From positions 248,001 to 312,000 of the forward strand of contig UCMT01000005.1 of the NCBI GenBank assembly GCA_900473795.1: 64,000 nt of DNA, given 5' to 3'. How positions within the stretch are numbered: position 1 is the first letter of the stretch; each line of letters starts with the position of its first letter. The notes below the pieces were generated by a model. That model searched no databases. It was not told where the DNA came from and saw only the letters and a program-made list of their open reading frames with translations. Positions 46,102-54,111 of this stretch are shown here, in pieces. Origin of the DNA: Hyphomicrobiales bacterium (lineage in GTDB: Bacteria; Pseudomonadota; Alphaproteobacteria; Rhizobiales; Rhizobiaceae). The position numbers were made by a program, and so were the translations under genes.

Positions 46102-46872
46102 ATGGCCTTGCCCGCCGCACAGTTTCCCGACCTCGAGGGTCGTGGCGTCCTTATCACCGGCGGCGGCTCGGGCATCGGCGCCGCCCTCGTCGAGGGGTTT
46201 GCCCGGCAGGGCGCGCGGGTGGCCTTCATCGACATTGCCGAAACGGCAAGCAACGCCCTTGTTGACCATCTCGCCCCGGTCGTCGCGCGGGCTCCGTTTT
46301 TCATTCGGGCCGATCTTCGGGACTCACAGTCTCTCGCCTCTGTTGTCGACAGAGCCGCTGAAGCGGTCGGTTCCCTCAGCGTCCTTATCAACAATGCCGC
46401 ACGCGATGACCGGCAGTTGCTGGAGGAGGTGACAGAGGCAAGCTGGGATGAAAGCCTGGCCATCAATCTGCGGCACGTCTTCTTCATGAGCCAGGCCGCA
46501 GTGCCGCATATGCGCCGGGCCGGCGGCGGTTCGATCATCAATTTCTCCTCGATCGCCTTCATGCTCAACATGGGCGATATCCCGACCTATGCGGCCGCCA
46601 AGGCCGGCATCGTCGGCCTGACCAAGTCGCTTGCCGGCAAGCTTGGCCCGGAGGACATCCGCGTCAACGCCGTGCTGCCGGGCATGGTGGTGACCGAGCG
46701 ACAGAAGAAGCTCTGGCTGGACGAGGCCGCGATTGCCGGCATGCTGGAAAAACAATGCCTGAAGCACACGCTCGTTGCGGAGGATATGGTGGGGCCATGC
46801 CTCTATCTCGCCTCCGACTGCTCGGCGCGGATGACGGCACAGACGATGATCATTGACGGAGGCGTATTCTAA
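46102..46872 (+). CDS. SDR oxidoreductase, probable sugar 1-dehydrogenase
   Basis: ATG 46102 (MALPAAQFPDLEG) follows GGGAG; a longer frame to 46042 covers the operator region. The 256-residue protein is a classical short-chain dehydrogenase: TGGGSGIG (19-26) binds NAD(P), NNAA near 97-100, catalytic Y163 and K167 in YAAAK, with S149/S150. First gene of an operon with KDGal kinase, KDPGal aldolase and a lactonase. In the De Ley-Doudoroff route the matching step is D-galactose 1-dehydrogenase, giving galactonolactone. A dehydratase for galactonate is missing here and must be elsewhere if this route is right. Confidence 0.88.
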   Translation: MALPAAQFPDLEGRGVLITGGGSGIGAALVEGFARQGARVAFIDIAETASNALVDHLAPVVARAPFFIRADLRDSQSLASVVDRAAEAVGSLSVLINNAARDDRQLLEEVTEASWDESLAINLRHVFFMSQAAVPHMRRAGGGSIINFSSIAFMLNMGDIPTYAAAKAGIVGLTKSLAGKLGPEDIRVNAVLPGMVVTERQKKLWLDEAAIAGMLEKQCLKHTLVAEDMVGPCLYLASDCSARMTAQTMIIDGGVF

Positions 46873-47789
46873 TGACGGCAGCATCCTATGCCGCGGTGGA
46901 CTGGGGGACATCGAGCTTCCGCCTGTGGATCGTCAGCGAGAGCGGCGAAGTCCTGGCCGAACGCCGCAGCGGCGAAGGCATGACGACGGCGGCAAAGACC
47001 GGCTTCTCACCGATCCTCGAAACGCATCTCGCCGCCGTTTCGGCACCGCCACATCTGCCGGTGGTCATCTGCGGCATGGCCGGGGCTCGCCAGGGCTGGG
47101 TCGAAGCGGGCTATCTCGATACCCCTGCGCCCTTGACCGGTATCGTCAAGGCGGCGGTCACGGTGACCGACGCCAATCGCGATATCCGCATCCTGCCGGG
47201 ACTTGCCCAACGCAGCGAGACCGCACCCGACGTGATGCGCGGCGAGGAAACGCAATTGCTCGGAGCGATATCGCGGCTCGGAAGCGGCAGCCATCTCGTC
47301 TGCATGCCGGGCACGCACAGCAAATGGGTCCGCGTCACCGGCGGCATCGTCGACGGGTTCTCGACCTTCATGACCGGCGAACTGTTCGATGTCATCTCCA
47401 AACATTCGATCCTCAGCCACGCGGTAGCGGATGGCGGCTCCTTTGACGCTGACGATCCCGTGTTTCTGGGTGCAGTCGCCAAGGCCGCGAAAAGCCCGGC
47501 TCTCGCCACCAATCTGGTATTTGCCGTGCGCAGCGGCCAGTTGCTGCATGGCCTGAGCGCTGATGCCGCCAAGGCGCGGCTCTCCGGCACCCTGATCGGC
47601 CTTGAAATCGCCGGCGCGCTCTCGACCTCCAAACCCGGCAGCGGCGTCTGTCTTGTCGCCTCCGGGGCGCTTGCGGGCCTTTATCAACGCGCCCTGTCGG
47701 CCCTCGACCTCAAACCCGTGATCATCGATGCCGATGAAGCCGTTCGCCATGGCCTTGCCGCCGCGGCCAACGCCATCTGGCCTGCCTGA
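46872..47789 (+). CDS. dgoK: 2-dehydro-3-deoxygalactonokinase
   Basis: DgoK phosphorylates 2-dehydro-3-deoxy-D-galactonate (KDGal). The 305-residue protein has the actin-fold kinase start AAVDWGTSSFRLWIVSESGEV and the family segments VICGMAGARQGWVEAGYL, RGEETQLLGAI, CMPGTHSKWV and FMTGELFDVI. Its ATG overlaps the SDR stop (TAATG). The product goes to DgoA, encoded 13 bases downstream. Confidence 0.93.
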   Translation: MTAASYAAVDWGTSSFRLWIVSESGEVLAERRSGEGMTTAAKTGFSPILETHLAAVSAPPHLPVVICGMAGARQGWVEAGYLDTPAPLTGIVKAAVTVTDANRDIRILPGLAQRSETAPDVMRGEETQLLGAISRLGSGSHLVCMPGTHSKWVRVTGGIVDGFSTFMTGELFDVISKHSILSHAVADGGSFDADDPVFLGAVAKAAKSPALATNLVFAVRSGQLLHGLSADAAKARLSGTLIGLEIAGALSTSKPGSGVCLVASGALAGLYQRALSALDLKPVIIDADEAVRHGLAAAANAIWPA

Positions 47790-47802
47790 AGAAAGAGACC
47801 CC

Positions 47803-48435
47803 ATGCACCGTATCCCCTTCCCGCCGATGAAATATCCGCTGATCGCCATCCTGCGCGGGCTGAAGCCGGAGGAAACGCAGGGTGTCGTCGGCGCCCTGAT
47901 CGAAGCGGGGTTCACCGCCATCGAGATTCCACTGAATTCGCCCGAGCCGTTCCGGTCGATCGAGATCGCCGTGAAGATGGCGCCGGCGGACTGCCTGATC
48001 GGCGCGGGCACGGTGCTGACGACCGAGCAGGTCGAGCGATTGGACGGCGTCGGCGGCAGGCTGATGGTGAGCCCCAATGTCGAAACCGACGTGATCGCGC
48101 TTGCCGCCGCCCGCGGCATGGTCACCATGCCCGGCGTCTTCACCCCGACCGAAGCGCTTGCCGCCGCCCATGCCGGCGCAACCGGGCTCAAGTTCTTCCC
48201 CGCCAGCGTGCTCGGTCCGTCGGGCATTTCGGCGATCCGCGCCGTGTTGCCGCCGGAGCTTGAAATCGCCGCCGTCGGTGGTGTCTCGGAAGCCAATTTC
48301 GCCGACTACGCCAAGATCGGCGTCAAGAGCTTCGGCCTCGGCTCCAGCCTCTACAAGGCCGGCATGGATGCAGTCGAGGTCGGCAAGCGAGCGCGGGCGA
48401 CCATCGCGGCCTATGACGTGGTCTACGGAGCGTGA
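47803..48435 (+). CDS. dgoA: 2-dehydro-3-deoxy-6-phosphogalactonate aldolase
   Basis: ATG 47803 (MHRIPFPPMKYPL) gives the family length, 210 residues. This class I aldolase splits KDPGal to pyruvate and glyceraldehyde 3-phosphate. The catalytic E41 (EIPLNSPEP) and Schiff-base K130 (GLKFFPAS) are present, as is GAGTVL. The alternative KDPG aldolase Eda has a similar fold; the pairing with DgoK points to KDPGal. It overlaps the start region of the lactonase gene by a few bases. Confidence 0.93.
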   Translation: MHRIPFPPMKYPLIAILRGLKPEETQGVVGALIEAGFTAIEIPLNSPEPFRSIEIAVKMAPADCLIGAGTVLTTEQVERLDGVGGRLMVSPNVETDVIALAAARGMVTMPGVFTPTEALAAAHAGATGLKFFPASVLGPSGISAIRAVLPPELEIAAVGGVSEANFADYAKIGVKSFGLGSSLYKAGMDAVEVGKRARATIAAYDVVYGA

Positions 48436-48437
48436 CC

Positions 48438-49322
48438 ATGATCGAGACCGTCCCGTTCGCCGGCAGCGTCCTCTGTGACGAGGCCCTGATGCTCGGAGAG
48501 GGCGCAACCTACGACCCGGCGACCGACATCGCCTGGTGGTTCGACATCAAGGGCCAGACGCTCCACGAACTGCAGCTGGAAACCGGCCGCAAGGCGGTCC
48601 ATGCGCTGCCCTTCCTCGGCAGCGTGCTGGCCGTCATCGATCCCGGGCGCCAGCTCATCGCATCCGACCAGGGCCTTTTTGTCCGCGAGACGGCGAGCGG
48701 CCGGCTCTCGCTTTTCGCGACGCTGGAAGCGATCCCGGCGAACCGCTCCAACGACGGTCGCGTGCATCCCTCCGGCTGCCTGTGGATCAGCACGATGGCC
48801 CGCGACGAGTCTGCCGGCGCCGGCGCCTTCTACCATGTCGCCGGAACCACGGTGACGAGGCTCTATTCCGGTATCAGCATTCCCAACAGCATCTGCTTCT
48901 CTCCAGACGGAACGACCGCCTATTTCACCGATACTGCGGTCAATCATTTGATGCGGGTGAGCGTCGATCCGGCGACCGGCCTGCCGACGGGCGATCCCGT
49001 CGCGATCAGCGACGAGAACACGACGCCCGGTTGGGTGGACGGCTCCGTCTGCGACGCGGACGGCCTGATCTGGAACGCCCGCTATGGCTCGGGCGCGGTG
49101 GACGTCTACAAGCCGGACGGAACCAAGGTGGCCCGTTATGCAGTGCCGGCGACCCAGACCACCTGCCCGGCCTTCATCGGCCGTGCTGCCGACCGGCTGC
49201 TCGTCACCTCGGCTTTCCAGAACATGAGCGACACGGCGCGCGCCGCCGATCCTCAGGCGGGCAAGACCTTTGACCTCGGTGTCGCCGTCAAAGGCCGTTT
49301 CGAACCCGTTTTCCGGCTCTGA
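48438..49322 (+). CDS. SMP-30/gluconolactonase family lactonase
   Basis: ATG 48438 is 7 bases after GGAG; a GTG at 48432 is too close to it. The 294-residue beta-propeller has the SMP-30 metal residues: E in LGEGATYD (about 17), N in SNDGRVHPSG, N in SIPNSICFSPDG and D in WVDGSVCDADG. In the operon it would open the galactono- (or another sugar-) lactone made by the SDR enzyme. Its 4-base proximity to dgoA implies co-translation. A terminator lies 145 bases after the stop. Confidence 0.9.
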   Translation: MIETVPFAGSVLCDEALMLGEGATYDPATDIAWWFDIKGQTLHELQLETGRKAVHALPFLGSVLAVIDPGRQLIASDQGLFVRETASGRLSLFATLEAIPANRSNDGRVHPSGCLWISTMARDESAGAGAFYHVAGTTVTRLYSGISIPNSICFSPDGTTAYFTDTAVNHLMRVSVDPATGLPTGDPVAISDENTTPGWVDGSVCDADGLIWNARYGSGAVDVYKPDGTKVARYAVPATQTTCPAFIGRAADRLLVTSAFQNMSDTARAADPQAGKTFDLGVAVKGRFEPVFRL

Positions 49323-49466
49323 CACTGCTACTCCGAAGCCGTTTTGGTATCGACAATGCGCCCGAGCAGAAATGGGCGCGCGGCGCTGACTTCGACTTCC
49401 TGACGGGCAAGCGGTAGCGAACTCTTGCGCGAAAGCCACTGATCGATCGTCTGATCAACGCGAAGA

Positions 49467-49491
49467 AGCCGGGTTCGCCCGGCTTTTTTTT
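49467..49491 (+). terminator. Intrinsic terminator of the sugar-acid operon
   Basis: AGCCGGG-TTCG-CCCGGCT forms a 7-bp stem with a stable TTCG loop and is followed by eight T's. The other DNA between 49323 and 49720 holds the PRC gene's promoter (49617-49641) and a short minus-strand frame of uncertain meaning. Confidence 0.92.
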
Positions 49492-49616
49492 CGCGCGCGG
49501 AAACGGCGGACCGCTACAGAGCCCCCGTCGGGAATCCGACGGCGTTTTCGTCAAAATTCGCTTCGCGCGACACTCGTCACTGCGAAAAGTTCCATCGCGC
49601 GTTGCATATTTTTTAC

Positions 49617-49641
49617 GGAACCACTCAACGGCTGGGACGTT
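49617..49641 (+). promoter_or_regulatory. EcfG/RpoE2-type general stress promoter
   Basis: GGAAC, a 16-base spacer and CGTT match the consensus of the alphaproteobacterial general stress sigma factor EcfG (RpoE2 in Sinorhizobium): GGAAC-N16/17-CGTT. It is 80 bases before the PRC-barrel gene and on the same strand. Confidence 0.7.
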
Positions 49642-49720
49642 TCATCGATATCACCGGTGCGGCGGAGACGTTTTTGGACCCCGCGCCCTGACCGACAAAG
49701 AACGAAAAGGTAGGTTTGAC

Positions 49721-50335
49721 ATGACCAGGAAACTCGTAGCTTCCGTCGCCGCAGGCGCACTTTTTGCAGGCGTAACCGCTTTTGCGCCGCTCGGCTTCGC
49801 ACAGGACACCACCCAGCCGGCAACGCAGCCGCAGACCATGGAAACTCCGGCAACCGGCGAACAACCGGCTGACGCGATGAAGAAGCCGCTGGACCAGGCC
49901 GCTCAGGCTCCCGCAGCGGGTTCCGGCTACCTGACCGAACAGGCTGAAGGCCAGGTCGCTGCCAGCACCTATATCGGCCAGACGGTCTACAACGCTGCCG
50001 ATGAGAGCATCGGCGAGATCAACGACGTGATCTTTACCACGGACGGCTCGGTTGAGGCCGCTGTGATCGGCGTCGGCGGCTTCCTTGGCATCGGCGAAAA
50101 GAATGTCGCCGTGCCGCTCGATACCATTGCGATCGCCGAAGTCCCGAATTCTGATGACCTGAAGCTGACCACGCAGGAAACTGCCGATACGCTGAAGGCC
50201 GCACCGGAATTCAAGACCAAGTCGCAGCAGATAGCCGAACAGAATGCCAATGCGCCGGTCGATACGACGACCACGTCGTCCACGGCGCCGGCAACGGACA
50301 TGAAGCCGGCTGAACAGCCTGCAACCAACAACTAA
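49721..50335 (+). CDS. Exported PRC-barrel protein, probable general stress protein
   Basis: A 204-residue protein with a signal peptide (LVASVAAGALFAGVTAFAPLGFA, cleaved near AQD at about 27). Pro/Ala/Gln/Thr-rich flanks surround a PRC-barrel domain (about 85-145): ASTYIGQTVYNAADESIGEINDVIFTTDG, then VEAAVIGVGGFLGIGEKNVAVPLDTIAI. PRC barrels bind RNA, quinone or other partners; the role of exported versions is unknown. The promoter upstream fits the general stress sigma factor, which predicts induction in stationary phase, heat or osmotic stress. Confidence 0.88.
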   Translation: MTRKLVASVAAGALFAGVTAFAPLGFAQDTTQPATQPQTMETPATGEQPADAMKKPLDQAAQAPAAGSGYLTEQAEGQVAASTYIGQTVYNAADESIGEINDVIFTTDGSVEAAVIGVGGFLGIGEKNVAVPLDTIAIAEVPNSDDLKLTTQETADTLKAAPEFKTKSQQIAEQNANAPVDTTTTSSTAPATDMKPAEQPATNN

Positions 50336-50357
50336 CCGCTCTACGGTTGGACAGAAG

Positions 50358-50389
50358 AAACGGCGGTGCGAGAGCGCCGCCGTTTCTGC
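50358..50389. terminator. Hairpin between convergent genes
   Basis: AGAAACGGCGG and CCGCCGTTTCT form a perfect 11-bp stem with a 10-base loop, directly between the PRC gene stop and the convergent oxidoreductase stop. No T-run on either side, so it is a possible Rho-assisted or weak terminator. Confidence 0.5.
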
Positions 50390-50391
50390 GT

Positions 50392-52440
50392 TCAGAACAA
50401 CACGCCGTAGCGCAGCGCATCATAGATGCCGGCATGGATGTTGCGGCTGGCCACGGCATCGCCGATGCGCAACAGATCGAATTGCCCTTCCGGATTGCGC
50501 ATCCGGATCGGGTTTTCCTGACGGAGCAGCGCCTTATAGTCCACAGCGCCGAGATTGCGCGACATTGGTTTGAGCTCGAGAAAGAGATCGGCCATCGGCA
50601 ACGTACCGTGCTCGACCACCACTTGGGCAACGCGTCGCTCGACGAAGGCTGTTTCGGAGAAATCCGAGCCAAGCACCGCAACCAAATGATTGCCTTCGCG
50701 GCGAACCGATTTCAGCCGCGTGTTGATCGTCACCCGGACATTCTTCTCGGCAAAGGCCTTGGCATAGGGCACATGGTTCATGCCGCCGATTTCGGGGGCA
50801 AACATGCGCTCCGGCGAGACGTTTTCCAGTTCGACGCCGGTCGCCGCGATCATTTCGGCCGCCGTCATCCCGGTGTGAGCGCCATTATCGTCGTAGAGCA
50901 GCACCGGCCCCTCGGGTTTGATCGCACCGGCGATGATATCCCAACTCGAGACCACCAGCTCGTCACCTGCCTCAAGAACCGGATTCTGCGCAATGCCGCC
51001 GGTCGCGATGACGACCAGATCGGGCTTGCGTTCGAAGATATCGCTCGCCTCGGCAAAGACATTGTAATGAATGGGAACGCCGAGCCGTTCGAGTTCGGAC
51101 AGGCGCCAATCGACGATGCCGATCATTTCCCTGCGGCGCGGATTGCGTGCTGCAAGCAGAATCTGCCCGCCGGCCTCCCCGGTCGCCTCCAGAACTTCGA
51201 CGGCATGCCCGCGTTCAGCAAGCACCCGCGCCGCTTCCAGCCCGGCCGGTCCCGCACCGACCACGACGGCTTTGCGGATGGGACCGGTCGTCTTCGAGAT
51301 CACATGTGGAATAGTCGCCTCGCGGCCCGTCGCCGCATTGTGAATACAGAGCGCGCCGCCGCCTTCATAGATACGATCGAGGCAGTAGGTCGCGCCGACG
51401 CAGGGACGAATCTGGCTTTCTCGGCCTTCGATGATCTTCCTGACGATATGAGGATCGGCTATGTGGGCGCGGGTCATGCCGACCATATCGAGTTTGCCCT
51501 CGGCGATCGCATGGCGGGCCGTGGCGACGTCAGCGATGCGGGCAGCGTGAAAGACCGGGAATTTCGTCGCCGCGCGGACCTCGCCGGCGAAATCCAGATG
51601 CGGCGATGACGCCATGCCCTGGATCGGGATGACTTTGGTCAAATGCGCGTCGTGATCGATATGGCCACGGATAATGTTGAGGAAATCAACCTTGCCGGAC
51701 GCGACGAGCCGTTTGGCGATCTCGATGCCTTCCTCCTTCGAGAGGCCGATATCCCACTGCTCGTCGGCCACCATCCGGGTGCCGACGATGAAATCCGGGC
51801 CGACAGCCTTGCGCACCGCATCCAGCACCATATTGGAAAAGCGCATCCGGTTTTCCAGCGAGCCGCCATGTTCGTCATCGCGGTGATTGGTTGCGGGAGA
51901 CCAGAAGCTGTCCAGCAGGTGGCCGTAAGCCTCAATTTCGATGCCATCGAGCCCGGCCGCCTGCATCCGCTGCGCGGCACTCGCATAGTCGCCGACGATG
52001 CGCTCGATGTCCCAATCCTCGATTTCCTTGGGAAAAGCCCGGTGCGCTGCCTCTCGAACAGGGGAGGCGCTGAGAACCGGCAGCCAGTCACCCTTGTTCC
52101 AGCCGGTGCGGCGGCCGAGATGGGTGAGCTGGATCATCACGGCGGCGCCGTGCTCGTGACAGTCGTCGGCGATCTTTTTCAGCCAGGGCACGATCTCGTC
52201 GGAATAGGCGTAGAGATTGCCGAAGGCGGGCGGCGAATCCTCCGAGACGATGGCCGAGCCCGCCGTCATCGTCAGCGCAATGCCGCCCTTGGCCTTTTCG
52301 ACGTGATAAAGCCGGTAGCGGTCCTTCGGCATGCCGTCTTCGGAATAGGCCGGCTCATGCGCGGTCGACATGATCCGGTTTTTCAGGGTCAAATGCTTCA
52401 ACTGGTACGGCTGAAGCAGCGGGTCTTTCGAAAGTGTCAT
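50392..52440 (-). CDS. NADH:flavin oxidoreductase, TMADH-like demethylase
   Basis: A 682-residue enzyme with an FMN TIM barrel (1-345, old-yellow-enzyme type), an iron-sulphur segment and a C-terminal dinucleotide-binding half (GAGPAG near 395, VVIATGG near 480). This layout matches trimethylamine/dimethylamine/histamine dehydrogenase and N-methylproline demethylase. In TMADH the cluster cysteines are C-x2-C-x2-C-x12-C; here they are C347, A350, C353 and C365, so one ligand is replaced. It lies 30 bases downstream of an MttB-family gene and probably removes the second methyl group of a betaine (for example stachydrine to proline). The substrate is not proven. Confidence 0.87.
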   Translation of the reverse strand: MTLSKDPLLQPYQLKHLTLKNRIMSTAHEPAYSEDGMPKDRYRLYHVEKAKGGIALTMTAGSAIVSEDSPPAFGNLYAYSDEIVPWLKKIADDCHEHGAAVMIQLTHLGRRTGWNKGDWLPVLSASPVREAAHRAFPKEIEDWDIERIVGDYASAAQRMQAAGLDGIEIEAYGHLLDSFWSPATNHRDDEHGGSLENRMRFSNMVLDAVRKAVGPDFIVGTRMVADEQWDIGLSKEEGIEIAKRLVASGKVDFLNIIRGHIDHDAHLTKVIPIQGMASSPHLDFAGEVRAATKFPVFHAARIADVATARHAIAEGKLDMVGMTRAHIADPHIVRKIIEGRESQIRPCVGATYCLDRIYEGGGALCIHNAATGREATIPHVISKTTGPIRKAVVVGAGPAGLEAARVLAERGHAVEVLEATGEAGGQILLAARNPRRREMIGIVDWRLSELERLGVPIHYNVFAEASDIFERKPDLVVIATGGIAQNPVLEAGDELVVSSWDIIAGAIKPEGPVLLYDDNGAHTGMTAAEMIAATGVELENVSPERMFAPEIGGMNHVPYAKAFAEKNVRVTINTRLKSVRREGNHLVAVLGSDFSETAFVERRVAQVVVEHGTLPMADLFLELKPMSRNLGAVDYKALLRQENPIRMRNPEGQFDLLRIGDAVASRNIHAGIYDALRYGVLF

Positions 52441-52470
52441 GCTGTGTCCCTGGGAGGATCGATGCCGGGC

Positions 52471-54021
52471 TTAATACCAGGCATCCGCCATGCTGTTCTT
52501 GCGTCTCTCGATATAGTCCGTCAGCGCCTCGTCGATTGCTACATCCAGAGGCGGCGCTTCGTATTCGGCCAGCGTCTTTTTCCACCGCCTGTTGGCGCGT
52601 GTCGCCATATCGGTCGAACCGCCCTCCTCGCTCCACTTCTCGAAGGGCTCGTTGTCCGACAGGGCCGAATCCCAGAAGGCCGTCTGGTAGTTGCGCATCG
52701 TGTGATCGCAGCCGAGGAAGTGGCTGCCGGGCCCGACCTGCAGAAAGGCATCCATGGCGAGCGTGTTGTCGTCGACGACGACACCGGCGAGGTAGGAATG
52801 CAGCGCGCCGCAGAAATCCGTGTCCATGACGAATTTTTCGTAGGACATGGCCAGCAGCCCATCGAGAAAGCCGGCCGAATGCAGAACGAAATTGGCGCCG
52901 CAATGCACGGCCGACAGCATCGACATGACGCCTTCCTGCATCGCTTGCGCATCCGGCCGCTTGGAGTTGGAGAAGTTGCCGGCGCAGCGCAGCGGCAGCT
53001 TCAGCCGGCGCGCCAGTTGACCGATGACCATGGAGCCGATGGCGGGTTCCGGCGTGCCGAAGGTGGGCGAGCCCGAGCGCAATGACATGGAGGAGAGGAA
53101 ATTGCCGAAAATGACCGGCGCGCCCTTGCGCTCCAATTGCGTCAGCGCACAGCCGGCCAGCGTCTCGGCATAGGATTGCGCGATCGCGCCGGCATTGGTG
53201 ACCGGACCCATGGCACCGCCGAGGATGAAGGGCACGATGACGGCGGCCTGGTTGGCGCGGGCATAGGCGCGCAGAGACTTGGTCATCGTGCCATCCCAGA
53301 CGAGTGGCGAGTTGACGTTGACGTTGCCGAGAATGACGCAGTTCCTGTCGACGAAATCGCGGCCGAAGACGAGGCGCGCCATGTCGATTGAATCCTCCGC
53401 CCGCTCTTCCGCCGTGATCGACCCCATGAAGGCGCGGTCGGAATATTTGACATGGCTGTAGACCATGTCGAGATGGCGCTTGTTGACCGGAATATCGACC
53501 GGCTCGCAGATCGTGCCGCCGGAATGATGCAGCCAGGGGCTCGACTGGGCGAGCTTGATGAAATTGCGAAAATCCTCCAGCGTGCCGTAGCGACGGCCCT
53601 TGTCGAGATCCATGACGAAGGGGGAGCCATAGGCTGGGGAAAAGACGACGTTGCTGCCGCCGATCTCGACATTGTGCGCCGGGTTGCGCGCATGCTGGGT
53701 GAATTGCGCAGGCGCGGTCGAAACGATTTCGTTCAGCATGCCCGGCTCGAACCGGACGAGCACGCCCTCGACCTTGGCGCCAGCCCGTTTCCAATGATCG
53801 AGCGAGGCCGGATCGTCGCGAAACTCGATCCCGACCTCGGACAGGATCCGGTCGGCGACGCGCTCGATCTTGACGAGATTTTCCTCGCCCAGGATATCGT
53901 AGGTCGGGATGTTGCGGACGATGTAGGGAACGCCCGCAATCTTTGCTGCATTGTCACGCCGCGCCGGGCGCGCCGCGCGTGTGCGTCTTGCCGGTTCTGC
54001 GTCTGCCACAAGCGGTTCCAT
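52471..54021 (-). CDS. MttB-family (non-pyrrolysine) methyltransferase
   Basis: A 516-residue TIM-barrel protein of the trimethylamine methyltransferase family: PYIVRNIPTYDILGEENLVKIERVADRIL, the AGVVVDDNTLAMDAFL region and the DHTMRNYQTAFWDS segment. It has no in-frame TAG codon, so it is a non-pyrrolysine member like MtgB (glycine betaine) or MtpB (proline betaine). Those enzymes pass a methyl group to a corrinoid protein; none is encoded nearby. The N-terminus is Arg/Ala-rich. It is divergent from the LysR gene, with a shared operator, and just upstream of the flavin oxidoreductase. Confidence 0.88.
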   Translation of the reverse strand: MEPLVADAEPARRTRAARPARRDNAAKIAGVPYIVRNIPTYDILGEENLVKIERVADRILSEVGIEFRDDPASLDHWKRAGAKVEGVLVRFEPGMLNEIVSTAPAQFTQHARNPAHNVEIGGSNVVFSPAYGSPFVMDLDKGRRYGTLEDFRNFIKLAQSSPWLHHSGGTICEPVDIPVNKRHLDMVYSHVKYSDRAFMGSITAEERAEDSIDMARLVFGRDFVDRNCVILGNVNVNSPLVWDGTMTKSLRAYARANQAAVIVPFILGGAMGPVTNAGAIAQSYAETLAGCALTQLERKGAPVIFGNFLSSMSLRSGSPTFGTPEPAIGSMVIGQLARRLKLPLRCAGNFSNSKRPDAQAMQEGVMSMLSAVHCGANFVLHSAGFLDGLLAMSYEKFVMDTDFCGALHSYLAGVVVDDNTLAMDAFLQVGPGSHFLGCDHTMRNYQTAFWDSALSDNEPFEKWSEEGGSTDMATRANRRWKKTLAEYEAPPLDVAIDEALTDYIERRKNSMADAWY

Positions 54022-54082
54022 CCATTGCCTCCCATTGTCTCAGTCGAGGCTACTGGTGAAAAAGGCCATTGTAACGCTGGAA

Positions 54083-54111
54083 AAATTCAACACATGATAT
54101 AAGTTGAATTT
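54083..54111. promoter_or_regulatory. LysR operator in the divergent promoter
   Basis: AAATTCAAC, an 11-base spacer and GTTGAATTT form a perfect 9-bp inverted repeat in the 90-base gap between the MttB-family and LysR genes. It ends one base before the LysR start (54112), and its inner part has T-N11-A symmetry. The position predicts autorepression and activation of the divergent operon. Confidence 0.65.

Noticed and set aside
52471-54021. Possible pyrrolysine-containing MttB
   Set aside because: No in-frame TAG occurs in the 516 codons, and the gene ends normally, so it is a non-pyrrolysine member.
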